13,194 nt of DNA from Echinostoma caproni (taxonomy: Eukaryota > Platyhelminthes > Trematoda > Plagiorchiida > Echinostomatidae): positions 1 to 13,194 of the forward strand of contig UZAN01049249.1 of the NCBI GenBank assembly GCA_900618425.1, written 5' to 3'. Position 1 is the stretch's first letter, and each line of letters starts with the position of its first letter. The notes beneath the pieces are model-generated. The model was not told the DNA's origin. It ran no database searches and saw only the letters and a list, made by a program, of their open reading frames with translations. Positions 1-8,422 of the stretch are shown piece by piece. The translations under genes and the position numbers were made by a program.

Positions 1-830
1 ACGATTTGGTACATCTCGTATGGCTTCAGTGTTTTCAGTGAACCAGTTTTTAATATACTAAATGATAAGGGAATTAAAAGAATAAAATCTCTCACCTGTT
101 TGAATTTACTGAAGACCTCTTTCAATGGATTGACAAAGGGACTATATGGTGGGAGAAATCGGACATGGTGGTTGGCATTTAACTGCGCATCCAAAGCTCT
201 CCGATGGACGGGCGCATTATCAAAGATAAAAACTACTGGGACACCCGGTTGCTTAGCGGCGATTAGTGTAGAGCAGCTTGATAGGAACCGATTGAAAACA
301 TGCCAACTGATCTTTGGATGACATTCATATTTAAGGATACCAGCGACAGATGAACATGCTATTACGTTCAAGTTGGGTCCTTTGCTGGACGGTTTTACAG
401 CCCACTTTGGATCGTCCATAACTGCGACTGGACCATATGTTGTAATTGGTCTCGTCAATATACAGTCTCGATACAGTGCCCGATCTCTGTAACCAATCGC
501 TCGTTTCACTTTGACAGATTCCGTGTTCCGTTCGATGGGCTAGATGGTCAGCTTCTTAACTGAATAGTGATGTCCATCCAGCAATCGATCATTGGAGGTC
601 TTGCTGATAGAAGTACCCATGAAGTCTGTCTCCATGCGTTCCTTTAACTGCCTCAATGTGGATGTAGGGTTCTCATCAACAACATCACATGAACGTTTTG
701 TGAATTCGTCGTTGAATTTGGTCTTATAAGTCCCAGGCTTTAGTGTTACTTCCCGACCCATGGCTGCAATAGCATGACATGTTTTGATATTGATGCCGAG
801 GTGTTTTGCAACTTCTTTCAAATCATCGCC
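1..830 (-). pseudogene. IS630/Tc1-mariner superfamily DDE transposase, partial, one in-frame stop
   Basis: Reading leftward from about 830, one frame stays open to base 96 except for a TAG at 540-542. The N-terminal part (KEVAKHLGINIKTCHAIAA) looks like a helix-turn-helix DNA-binding segment. The C-terminal part has the DDE_3-type catalytic signature: VFIFDNAPVH with Asp at 219-221, then RFLPPYSPFVNPLKEVFSKF with Glu at 117-119, 34 residues further on. A candidate first Asp lies in LYRDC at 465-467, but the expected aromatic/DE context around it is poor, so a small deletion or divergence there is likely. Such enzymes cut and paste their own transposon between terminal inverted repeats at TA sites. 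The 3' end runs off the window through a probable intron (58-95) into a last exon at 1-57 reading YIKNWFTENTEAIRDVPNR. No reliable start codon is seen; the frame runs into a tandem repeat at 836. The stop and weak first Asp argue for a dead copy. Family is confident; the exact subfamily is not. Confidence 0.88.
58..95 (-). other. probable 38-nt GT-AG mini-intron in the transposase
   Basis: On the minus strand the codons for KFKQ end in CAG and are followed by GTGAGAG, a strong donor. After 38 nt a pyrimidine-rich stretch ends in CATTTAG, a good acceptor. Splicing is phase 0. It joins the FSKFKQ end to a 19-codon open stretch at 1-57 (YIKNWFTENTEAIRDVPNR) that looks like the usual charged, helical C-terminus of these transposases. 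Reading straight through is also open but gives a low-complexity hydrophobic stretch (VRDFILLIPLSFSILK) unlike the family. Introns of 30-40 nt are known in flatworm genes. Whether it is spliced is inference. Confidence 0.6.
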
Positions 831-835
831 TAAAG

Positions 836-919
836 CGGTGTGACCAAAGTTTGTGCGTCGAGGCTAAAGGAATGCGGGTCGTGGCTAAAGCATTGCGGGT
901 TTTGGCCAAAGTTTGATGG
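836..919. repeat. degenerate 21-bp tandem repeat, four units
   Basis: Four consecutive 21-bp units lie at 836-856, 857-877, 878-898 and 899-919. Units two and three are closest (gtcgaggctaaaggaatgcg versus gtcgtggctaaagcattgcg). Units one and four share gacc/ggcc followed by aaagtttg. Because 21 is a multiple of three, on the minus strand each unit reads as a heptad of the form P-x-x-F-x-x-D/N in the frame of the neighbouring reverse transcriptase. The array starts directly after the RT reading LYRRYVDDTLHLF and ends where the transposase-like frame begins, so it marks the junction between two elements. Origin is unknown. Confidence 0.75.
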
Positions 920-1391
920 GAAAAGGTGTAGTGTATCATCAACATACCGCCGATAAAGTAGGGTTGAATTCAAATTACCTTCCAGTTTGTTTTCTAGTGT
1001 TGACAAGAAGATATCAGCAAGAATTACCCCCAAAGGGCTACCCATAACTACACCATCAACCTGTTATTTAGATATTTCCATTGAAGACAAACTGTACGTC
1101 GCGGACGCATAAATTCAGTAGGGTTTTCAAATCGCTGGCGAGAAAACCTATTTCGCCGGCATGTTTACATACTTCGTACACAGTTGCGTCGAACGGAACA
1201 TTGGTGAACAATGATGTAATATCGTACGAGGCGAGAAAACAATTACGGTAATCAACGTTTGGTATTTCTTCTTTTAATTGAAATGTATTCTTCAGTTCGA
1301 ACTTGCACAGTGTGGTACTTATTGGAGCAATCAGCTTCGCCAACCATTGTGCAACTGTGTTTTGGGGAGAGTTAACCATCGATAGATCCAT
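920..1391 (-). pseudogene. Penelope-like element reverse transcriptase, fragment with frameshift
   Basis: Two minus-strand frames together give the core of a Penelope-like reverse transcriptase, the enzyme that copies element RNA into DNA at a nicked target. The upstream part (1391-1071) has SMVNSP, then QWLAKLIAPIS, then motif A as ASYDITSLFTNVPFDATV with the catalytic Asp at 1221-1223, and ends in QFVFNGNI. The downstream part (1063-920) resumes with QVDGVVMGSPLGVILADIF (the fingers/palm B motif) and reaches the catalytic box YRRYVDD at about 935-946. A one-base shift plus a TAA (1064-1066) separate them. The catalytic Asp pairs are present, but everything after YVDDTLHLF, including the expected thumb and any GIY-YIG endonuclease, is replaced by a tandem repeat and a transposase. 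Weak RT-like context continues upstream to about 1480 (LWP..., then a GL-rich stretch) but is too degraded to assign. Non-LTR LINEs do not have the DxTSLFTNVP plus MGSPLG combination, so the Penelope assignment is fairly sure. Confidence 0.88.
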
Positions 1392-3582
1392 CGATTAACT
1401 CTTAACTCTTATTGCGAGGCCTCGAAGTCCATGAACTTTGCGATTCTTAGAGGCCATAATTAGTCATCACTTGAAACCGCAATTATGTGCTCGAAAACAT
1501 TTTTGACGCAATTGTTTTTGCCGTGGTACTGATGATATCACGCTTGTAGCCACCCTACCATAGCATGACATGATCTTCCCTCCAGGTCCCTCCAACACCT
1601 CCACCACATCGTTTGGTCCAGTTCACCCCACATCAAATTTTCTCATCTTACTTGAACTCAACCCCTAACCGAGTACAAATCACTCGACTCACTTGTCCAA
1701 CACTTTGTTCAAATTAGGCACTTCAATTCTTGTGCTTCTTCGTTTCGCATGATCATATAAATGTGCGTTTACAGGTGAATAAGAGCACGCAAAATTGATG
1801 GCCAATATGAATTCTGCTCACATATATTTTCTATTATTGATAAAATAAATGCATAGTCTTCAATCTAATAGTCGTCCCCAATCAGCTTGCGTTGGTAAGT
1901 AATCTTGATAACCTGTCAAATATTGATCAACTCATTTTCATCTCTCTTTATTTGAATACCTGGTTCCATCCTCATCGTGAACTTTTCCTGGTCTGTTTAG
2001 GTTATGGGTGTTTTTCGAAAGTTCAAAGACTGTCGTTTTACGCATACGGATTCAGAGAACTGACTGTCCCAAGTAAATTCATTTTTAAATTTTGATTGCC
2101 TGAATCCCTCATCACAGGTTATACTGCTCCCTATTAATCACATTCGGTTTAGAAGAATAACTTTTTCTACATTTGCCAGATCCTTTAAGATTTTTCCTGT
2201 CAAACTAGAATTCACAGAGTTGTATTAGTCCAGTTCCTTTATTTCTAATCATTTTTAGGTCTGGGGTATGTTCATGGATATGATAATACGTGGTCAAGAG
2301 CACCGTCTGCGTGGACAAGTCGTAAAAGCTTTGTCGGATCCTCAAACTGAATTCAAATATTAACTCCGTCTTGCGCGTACCTCTAAATATAGAAATTGCG
2401 TAACGCTATACCCGGCTCGGCTCCCGGTTAATCGCAAAATAGTGATCATCCAACTCAGAGGAAGGCCCATGAATTAGCTTTTCTTCTAGTTTTAAAACAG
2501 TATCGAACTCATTCTTTGTAATTTTTCAGTCATCACAATTGAGTTAAATGCACATTGCAGCATTTCTTAAATTACTGAGTGACTTGATCTGAGACGAGGT
2601 GACTCTTGCCTAAATTTTATGATTCCATAGATACTTTATAAAGCACTCCGACAACAAAACAAACTAATTTATTTTCTTATTGTTTCGAGAACTTAAACTT
2701 TTCGGATAGTGTTATCTGTTTAAGACATCGGTACTAGAGACAACAAAGCACTTACAACATGACAGTTTGAGGTTGACGTATTTTATCGACCGATTTTGAA
2801 AGCGGTACGTTTAACTTTGTAGCTAGAAATGCATCTACTTCTGTTAGTCAGTAATTTACACGGGTAGTATTGTTACGCCACCAGATCGAATCCTTCATGA
2901 AGCATAGATTAAGTCTAAACAACAACTGTATAATCACTTACGTTTCGATTTTTGAATAGGATCTGAATTACAACAGGAAGTAATAGTTTCATGTAATAAA
3001 TGAGAACGAATGTGATCCTCGCATTCACTGCTAAGTGAACAGCCCTATCCTATTCGTAAAACGCCTGATAAAGTAGTCCCGTCTTTTGCACGTTCAAATT
3101 TGACGCGCTGGACCATTTTTTTTAAATATATTTAAAATGCTGCATGTAAAACAAAACCACGATGTAAGCCAATCTTATACGCAACCCGCCAGCTAACAGT
3201 GTTTGTAGGTGTCTCTAGTGTGACTGAACTGACTACAATACGGGTCTCCATAAGATTTGTTATGCAAAATCCCAGGGTTTATGACTTCAGTTATGGTGGC
3301 TGTGGAACTTAGCAACATATCTGATCATGAAAACAATTACGCAATTTTTTTCATTATCCAAATATGTTGATTACCACTGGACGCTAAAGTACAATTCTTA
3401 GTCCAATTGTGAGATGATTTGCTCGAGCAGTTTTACCCCATTACACATTTTTTCTTACAATCCCATGGTAATATCCGTCGATTGTAGTGTACCCGTCTCC
3501 AGAAAATGACATCTATGAACATCTCTGGGAATGTTTTCATTCCTGTTGGGCGTTTTAACAGCTTCATAACCGTATTATTGAT
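1392..3582. other. unassigned AT-rich stretch
   Basis: No reading frame here has a recognisable domain. Stops are frequent in all frames. The first ~90 bases may be degraded 5' sequence of the Penelope-like element. One perfect 18-bp palindrome lies at 3120-3137. No tRNA, SINE or inverted repeat of appreciable length was found by eye. Confidence 0.5.
3120..3137. repeat. 18-bp perfect AT palindrome
   Basis: The sequence ttttaaatatatttaaaa equals its own reverse complement. In AT-rich DNA this can occur by chance, and no function is implied. Confidence 0.7.
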
Positions 3583-3658
3583 TTGAACTGACTATCCCGT
3601 GGACCTCACCTTCACGTGCACAATTTTCAGCTTATCGATTCAACCAAAACACTTGGAA

Positions 3659-3703
3659 GCACTAGACTCGAGTTTCGCTCTTATTCGAGCTCATCATCAG
3701 TGT
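3659..3703 (-). ncRNA. hammerhead ribozyme, type I, core base C3 changed
   Basis: On the minus strand the order is stem I strand ACACTG, core ATGATGA, stem II GCTC/GAGC closing a 6-nt loop, core GAA, a short palindromic stem III ACTC/GAGT, cleavage base C17 after GAGT, and stem I strand TAGTGC. Stem I has five pairs, including one G-U. The short, loop-less stem III is typical of animal and schistosome hammerheads. Compared with the universal CUGANGA core, the first base (C3, at 3697) is A. C3 is part of the catalytic pocket, so this copy is probably inactive or very slow. The predicted cut would be between 3665 and 3664. The gapless 45-nt match to the copy at 12080-12124 supports the fold. 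Confidence 0.82.
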
Positions 3704-3722
3704 ATATTCACCGTCCCGTCTG

Positions 3723-3776
3723 GGATTTGAACTCCGGACACATCGTATGGAAGGCGTGTGCGTTACCACTGTGCCA
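3723..3776 (-). promoter_or_regulatory. RNA polymerase III A and B boxes of SINE copy 1
   Basis: A box TGGCACAGTGG at 3766-3776 fits the tRNA consensus TRGYNNARNGG exactly. B box GAGTTCAAATCC at 3723-3734 fits GGTTCRANTCC with one difference. Spacing is close to that of a tRNA gene. The head is tRNA-derived but too diverged to name an isoacceptor. Confidence 0.75.
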
Positions 3777-3785
3777 GCCAGCTCA

Positions 3786-4090
3786 TACCATGACTGAACC
3801 TAATCGCCAATTCATGTTTGTTCCGATGTCGTCTTCAGTGATGGTCAGTTCATATTGGTCCGACAGCAACAAAGAGAGACAGATGACAACCTCTTAACTC
3901 CAACTGAAAGCCTCCAACCAAGTCAGGAATTCCATGCAGGTTACGGGTTGATTCGCCATCGAACCTACAAGGCTCAAATCAATAAGAACCAATTGTCCCA
4001 CACCACCAGTCACAAGTAGCTGTGAGTCAAATGCGAAACCGGATTATTGTCTGATAAATATGAAACTTGGGGATAACTGACATATGCAAG
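3786..4090. other. unassigned stretch beside SINE copy 1
   Basis: This stretch has somewhat higher GC than its surroundings. It is not shared with the second SINE copy at 12008-12200, so it lies outside the element. No domain, tRNA or repeat is recognised. Confidence 0.4.
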
Positions 4091-4108
4091 ATATATATAT
4101 ATATATAT
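4091..4108. repeat. (AT)9 microsatellite
   Basis: Nine uninterrupted AT dinucleotides. Confidence 0.95.
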
Positions 4109-5150
4109 CGTTTATTGGTTTGCAAAATGATGTTAGAAACGTAAATGAAGGTGTATCTTTGTTTCCTAAAAATACAGTGGATACAAAAACTTGTATTTCA
4201 TTTTGAAACATAATTTACCGAAAAAGATTTGATCTTATTCAGTTCTCAATAGTCCGCCCAAAAAAAGGATATAGATGTTGAAGAATCATTCAAATTTTAT
4301 ACTCACTTGACGGTGAAGAGTGTTGATCTGTATTTAACGGAAAATGAATAAAAGTATTTACCTTACGGTGCATGAATTAGTTTTCACTTCAATTTTACCC
4401 CGATTAGAGTTCAAATAACATTTATTGATCAATGAACAGTCAAATGATTCTTAGTAAATGCAACACGATCAAAGAGTATAATTCGTTCTCGGTTGACTTG
4501 ATGATAACCGAGTTTGACAATCGATCAACGTAATACAACGGCTGGATTCAACTTGACCCAATGAATGTATAATTTTACAATGAAAGTTACTTTACCGAAT
4601 AACGGTTCAATCTAGGGACTTAAGTAACTTACTTATTTTGGCTTTATTCAAAATCCACGAGTCAAAAATAGTCAAACGTATTAGTTCGATTTAGTGCCAA
4701 GAAGAATATGAACGCAAGTGTTCTACGAGTTCACGATGTCAAGCACAGATAAATAAACCCGATTTCTGCTTCATTAAGGCCCCCTAGTCTACATGAAGCT
4801 CAGCTATCGGCTTGTGCAGACTGAAGTGTTTCGAAATAAGCTAAAGCCGATCTCCTGCTATGTAGTATCTCTGAGAAGTCTCATTTTCTAATATCTTCCC
4901 ATTTTTTTTGAAAACCCAAACCAATCGTATGCGTAATAACGTAGTTTCTGACTATGTAATGTCACCCCCTCCCCTCAGTATACCTCAGTTCCTGATACCT
5001 ACTCACCTGGTCGTTGACCAATGCTCGGGACTAACATTAGGCAGCCAACCAACAATGTCGTACTCAGCCACTGACGTTACACCTAGTGTGACGCGAGGAC
5101 GGCACTGATCAGAGACTGGATAGTATTTTCGAGGAAGACACACCGATGCC
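4109..5150. other. unassigned AT-rich stretch upstream of the Tigger-like remnant
   Basis: No recognisable coding frame was found. An open frame at 4908-5108 starts with TTG, ends in TSVTRGRH and resembles nothing known. The 5' terminal inverted repeat of the downstream transposon should lie here, but I could not identify it by eye. Confidence 0.4.
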
Positions 5151-6340
5151 AACAATGGAAGATGGTGTCAATTGACTTCAAATGTGCGAGCGTCTATCGA
5201 TCAGAAAATGTTGGAAATGCTGAATCAGCCAGGCGCAATTCAGAGCTCCCTAGCCGAATCAAATGGTATTTCAAGAAAAACTGTTTACATTGTTACATCC
5301 TATCGAACCACTATCGGAAAATTTGTGAACGCTGGAGCATCTCAGAAAAAATGTCATTTAAAAACGAACGAAAAGTTCTGGACAGTGAACGAAGCAACTT
5401 TGGCTTGGTTTTCTGGCATGACGGAGAAGCATGGTCGATCCCCCATGGTGGAGAGTATCATTTGTATGAAGGTAATCCAGCCAGCACAAAGTATGCATCG
5501 TTATTTTGAGGCTTCCAAATTTCGCTCCTCATCAGACAGATGTGGTATTCAATCCTGCAAAGTAAGACACAAGCAGCCAACTGCACGTGTGCTCATGGGG
5601 AACATTTGGCAGTACCACGTGATACAGTGGACGAGTTGCGAGCGGGGTTACCGCACTTGATCCATGCATATGCTGACGAAGATATTTTCAATACAGATGA
5701 AAGAGCTTTGTATTACAAGCAGCTAACAGAAAGAACATCAAGTTTCAAAGGAATAACAGTTCATGGATAGAAGTGATCCAGAGAAAGAGTCAAGGCACTG
5801 ATTTGTGGGAGCATGACTGAAGGAAAGGTATCAAGGGTGGTTATTGGAAAATTTCAAACTCCATTATATCTCCAAGGTGAAGATAGAATAAACCTTCCCT
5901 ACAGTCATACTTTTTCAACAAACCCATGAATGACTTCTGAGTTATTTCGCAATTAGCTGTTCGATGTCAACTGCAGTATAGTTTTTCAAAGACGCTCTAT
6001 TTTGATCTTTATCGAAAACGCCCGTTGTCACAACAAAGTCGCAATACTCTCTATTGTGAAATTAGTATGGCTGCCTCCGAACTATTCTTCAATGTTACAA
6101 CCAGTGGATCAGGATGCGATTTAGTCGTTCAACTGTTCATTTCGGAAACATTACTGGTATATGTTTTGTCTTTGATCGAGCATGAGCATAATGAGCACGA
6201 ACTCCGAAGTGGACATCCTCATGGGTATGCATCTGGTCAAGAAAGCCTGAGTGTCTGTGCATCCGCAGGTACTGATCAACGCTTTGATAAGTGTTGGATT
6301 CAAACCCACATTAAATCAACCGATGAAGCAGACACTATAG
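5151..6340 (+). pseudogene. pogo/Tigger-type (CENP-B-related) DDE_1 transposase, multiply disabled
   Basis: Roughly 390 codons of a Tigger-like cut-and-paste transposase are readable with one frameshift. The first part (frame of 5172) reads SIDQKMLEMLNQPGAIQSS and ISRKTVY, a pipsqueak/CENP-B-type helix-turn-helix. KTNEKFWTVNEATLAWF and then FEASKF follow, matching the second (Tc5/CENP-B) DNA-binding domain. At about 5525-5545 the frame shifts by one base, and the rest stays in one frame to 6340. The catalytic core has the first Asp in DIFNTDERALYY (5696-5698), then RERVKALICGSM and VVIGKF. The second acidic site is FIENARCH, where Glu (6014-6016) replaces the usual Asp of DNAPCH. The third Asp is in LQPVDQD (6107-6109). 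A helical tail with HLVKKA and VGF follows. Seven stops interrupt the frame (5768, 5774, 5927, 5954, 6122, 6173, 6248) before the TAG at 6338. Tigger proteins are usually ~450-550 residues, so the copy is near complete apart from its C-terminal tail. It is certainly non-functional. Confidence 0.9.
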
Positions 6341-8160
6341 GATAAATGCGACCTGATTATAGTCTTTACTCTATTACTTTACTTTATTTAACTTTGCTCT
6401 ATTGCTGAGCTTTTTTTGAAGAAAAAAGTAATCGGCTTGGGTATTGGTTTTTCGTTCGTCGTAGTTAAGACAAGCTAATTTCCTCAAGAAATCGTCTGTT
6501 TAGAATATGATGATGATTACCAAGTGGGTTTTCAGAAATTTTTGTATGAAGTCTCTTTTTCCGGTCATTAGACAAACTCGTCTCAAATGAAGCTAAGCGT
6601 CGCAAAGAAGAATAATGTAAAGCCGTGAAGGCGCCGGAAGTTATCACAATTAAAGCACAGAATTCAGTGGACCTATTTGAAGCTTTCTTCGGGTCAATTC
6701 CTGGATTGCACAACTGATTTAAAAAGCGCGCGCTCGTTATTTTACAAAGGAGAACCAGGCCGAGATGAACGACGAGTTATGATTGCTAAAAATACACTTT
6801 TATATTCTGCAAAGATGTTCTTCTGCAATGTTGCAGGACATTCGAATGTGGTCATTTGTGTTGTACTGGTCACTAAAGTCGACCATTCGATCTATTGCTG
6901 GGCTCTGTCACGCTAACGTGCTAAGCGGAGTAGAGTAAAACGTCAGATGTAAGCAATTGATAAATTCCGTCACGTGGATGCCCCTGTGTGAATGGATGAA
7001 CGATAATTGCATTTGTCCTTGCTATAGCACCAACAAATTTAGACAGGTCATTGGTCAAAGGTCATCTTAACCCGGGTTTGACGAGCCCCTGACTGTTTGA
7101 GCGATGTACTTCTAATTTGTGAATCACTTGTTGAACTTGACTCGTCACTAATGTTTACCAACACTGACGATAACGAATATATCGATCGGTTTGAACACAC
7201 TGGCAACAACAAAGCGAACAAACGAATAGAGCTAATGCTATACATTTTTCACTAAAAAGTCATGAATGGATTGCACAGCGAACAATCAGTTTGGACAGCC
7301 AGGAAGAAGTCAATGTACTGATCATAACCCGTAACTGACGGTTTATCACCCAAAAATTCAATGTTTACCTCAAAGTATAAACCGATCGTTCGGATGATTT
7401 GTCGAGATATCTGACTCAACATTTTACACTACTGCAATCCCACTGGGGAGTTCATTTACCATCAGTAATAATGTATTCATGATATCACTAAGATATTATA
7501 TATTCGATATCTTATATAGGAGTACTCGACTTACAGAAGAGCTCTTAGTACTGCAAGATTGGAAAACAATTTGGTTGGTGTCAACGAATGCAACGCAATC
7601 ACAAATGACACAAATGCATGAAAATTTTCTTCGCAGTCGTGGTGACTGTTTTTGAAAAATGCGCCCAATGCACAATAAAAGAACATCAAGTTTGTGCTGA
7701 TTTGCGTCTTCCTGTTGTAGGATTGTTGTAATCCGACTCCGTTAGAAACAATGAGGAGGGTGTTCTTTTAACTGTATGATTGCAAATTGTCCCAACCCCA
7801 CCCTACACAGAACTGCCGTGTATCATTCTGAAAATCTTGACTGACTCCCGATGCCCTTGAAGGCCCTATTTGGTTCACCTGTGCAAGCGTCCCTGTTGGA
7901 TACACGTGCAAGTCCTTGGACGTATCTATGAAATCTGTATGGGTCGTCGTAGATTTCCATACGCTTGGATTTTCTTCAGCTCGCACTCACTCATTTCGAA
8001 TCGATTGATTATTCCAAGTAAAATCTCACGTGAACATTTGACTACCCATATTTCACCACAGCATTAAGTACAACAACATTCCCCTTAGTCGTGGAAATTT
8101 CGGGAAATTTCTGAGGAGAGCCGATCACCTTTATCTTTCCTGCGTCCACTGGATACTGGG
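6341..8160. other. unassigned stretch
   Basis: Open frames of 65-82 codons at 6465-6713 (minus), 6677-6916 (plus), 7048-7245 (minus) and 7768-7986 (minus) overlap or lack any family motif, so I do not call them genes. The first tens of bases probably hold the 3' end of the Tigger-like element. The only clear structure is a short AT-rich hairpin at 7489-7514. Confidence 0.4.
7489..7514. repeat. 8-bp inverted repeat, AT-rich hairpin
   Basis: TAAGATAT at 7489-7496 is the exact reverse complement of ATATCTTA at 7507-7514, with a 10-nt loop. In AT-rich DNA this may be chance. No run of T follows that would make it a terminator. Confidence 0.5.
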
Positions 8161-8407
8161 TGGNGGCGCAGTGGTTTAGTCGCTGTTACCGGCGTGTTTT
8201 AGACCCCATGGTTCGAGGTTCGAGCCTCGCCACCGCCACCCGACTTTGGTGGTAGGCAGCTCTGCTGTCGTCCGGTTCAATACCACACCCAACCTATCAG
8301 GGCCTTATGTGGTTTACCACTTCAAGTCCCGGGGCTTAGGTTACCGGTTCCCATCACTGAATAGCAGGTCCTCGTGATTATGGGGTTCCACCCCGTCTGC
8401 TGTTCAT
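8161..8407 (+). mobile_element. tRNA-derived SINE, second family
   Basis: The head has an A box (NGGCGCAGTGG, 8164-8174) and a B box (GGTTCGAGCC, 8217-8226) at tRNA-like spacing. A GC-rich body of about 170 bp follows (CCACCGCCACCC, GGTTCAATACCACACCC, AGTCCCGGGGCTTAGG, GGTTCCACCCCGTC). The sharp rise in GC over the AT-rich flanks on both sides, and the compact size of ~250 bp, fit a SINE. It is unlike the ribozyme SINE at 3583 and 12008, and no hammerhead core is present. The ends are approximate: the right end is placed at the AT-rich change near a small hairpin. No target-site duplication was found. A snapped-back tRNA pseudogene alone would not explain the body. Confidence 0.75.
8164..8226 (+). 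promoter_or_regulatory. RNA polymerase III A and B boxes of the second SINE
   Basis: The A box at 8164-8174 has an N at its first base; a T there would make a perfect TGGCGCAGTGG. The B box GGTTCGAGCC at 8217-8226 matches all of the core GGTTCRA. A partly overlapping GTTCGAG directly upstream (8211-8217) looks like a short duplication. Confidence 0.75.
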
Positions 8408-8422
8408 CACACAAAAAGTGTG
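8408..8422. repeat. 5-bp stem hairpin at the SINE end
   Basis: CACAC and GTGTG flank AAAAA. It lies at or just beyond the end of the SINE and may be part of its tail or target DNA. No function can be assigned. Confidence 0.5.

Larger units (their letters stand above)
3583..3785 (-). mobile_element. tRNA-derived SINE with embedded hammerhead ribozyme, copy 1
   Basis: Read on the minus strand, this ~200-bp element starts with a tRNA-like RNA polymerase III promoter: A box TGGCACAGTGG (3766-3776) and B box GAGTTCAAATCC (3723-3734). A hammerhead ribozyme follows (3659-3703), then a ~75-bp tail. A second copy on the same strand at 12008-12200 matches along nearly the whole length: the B-box segment, a near-identical GACGGGACGGTG, the ribozyme, GTCTAGTGCTTC, and the tail ending in AGTTC or CAGTTC. 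The layout of pol III promoter followed by hammerhead is that of the schistosome Sm-alpha family, in which tandem or longer transcripts self-cleave. Ends were set by where the two copies stop matching and are accurate to about 10 bp. I could not see a clear target-site duplication. Confidence 0.85.

Noticed and set aside
100..321. Plus-strand open frame at the left end
   Set aside because: It is the antisense shadow of the transposase catalytic domain, which has clear family motifs on the minus strand.
3616..3897. 93-codon plus-strand open frame
   Set aside because: It runs antisense through the SINE and its ribozyme; the serine run comes from the ribozyme core sequence.
4017..4051. Hammerhead-like string on the plus strand (AGCTG, TGAGT, CAAATGCGAAACC, then TTGTC)
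   Set aside because: It loosely resembles the schistosome hammerhead, but the core lacks the A of CTGATGA, stem II does not form, and the flanks do not pair as stem I.
6025..6345. 106-codon plus-strand open frame
   Set aside because: It overlaps the Tigger-like transposase in another frame; the transposase frame carries the LQPVDQ and HLVKKA family motifs.
7048..7245. 65-codon minus-strand frame with a hydrophobic start that could suggest a signal peptide
   Set aside because: Short, serine-rich, without cysteine pattern or neighbouring exons; too weak to call.
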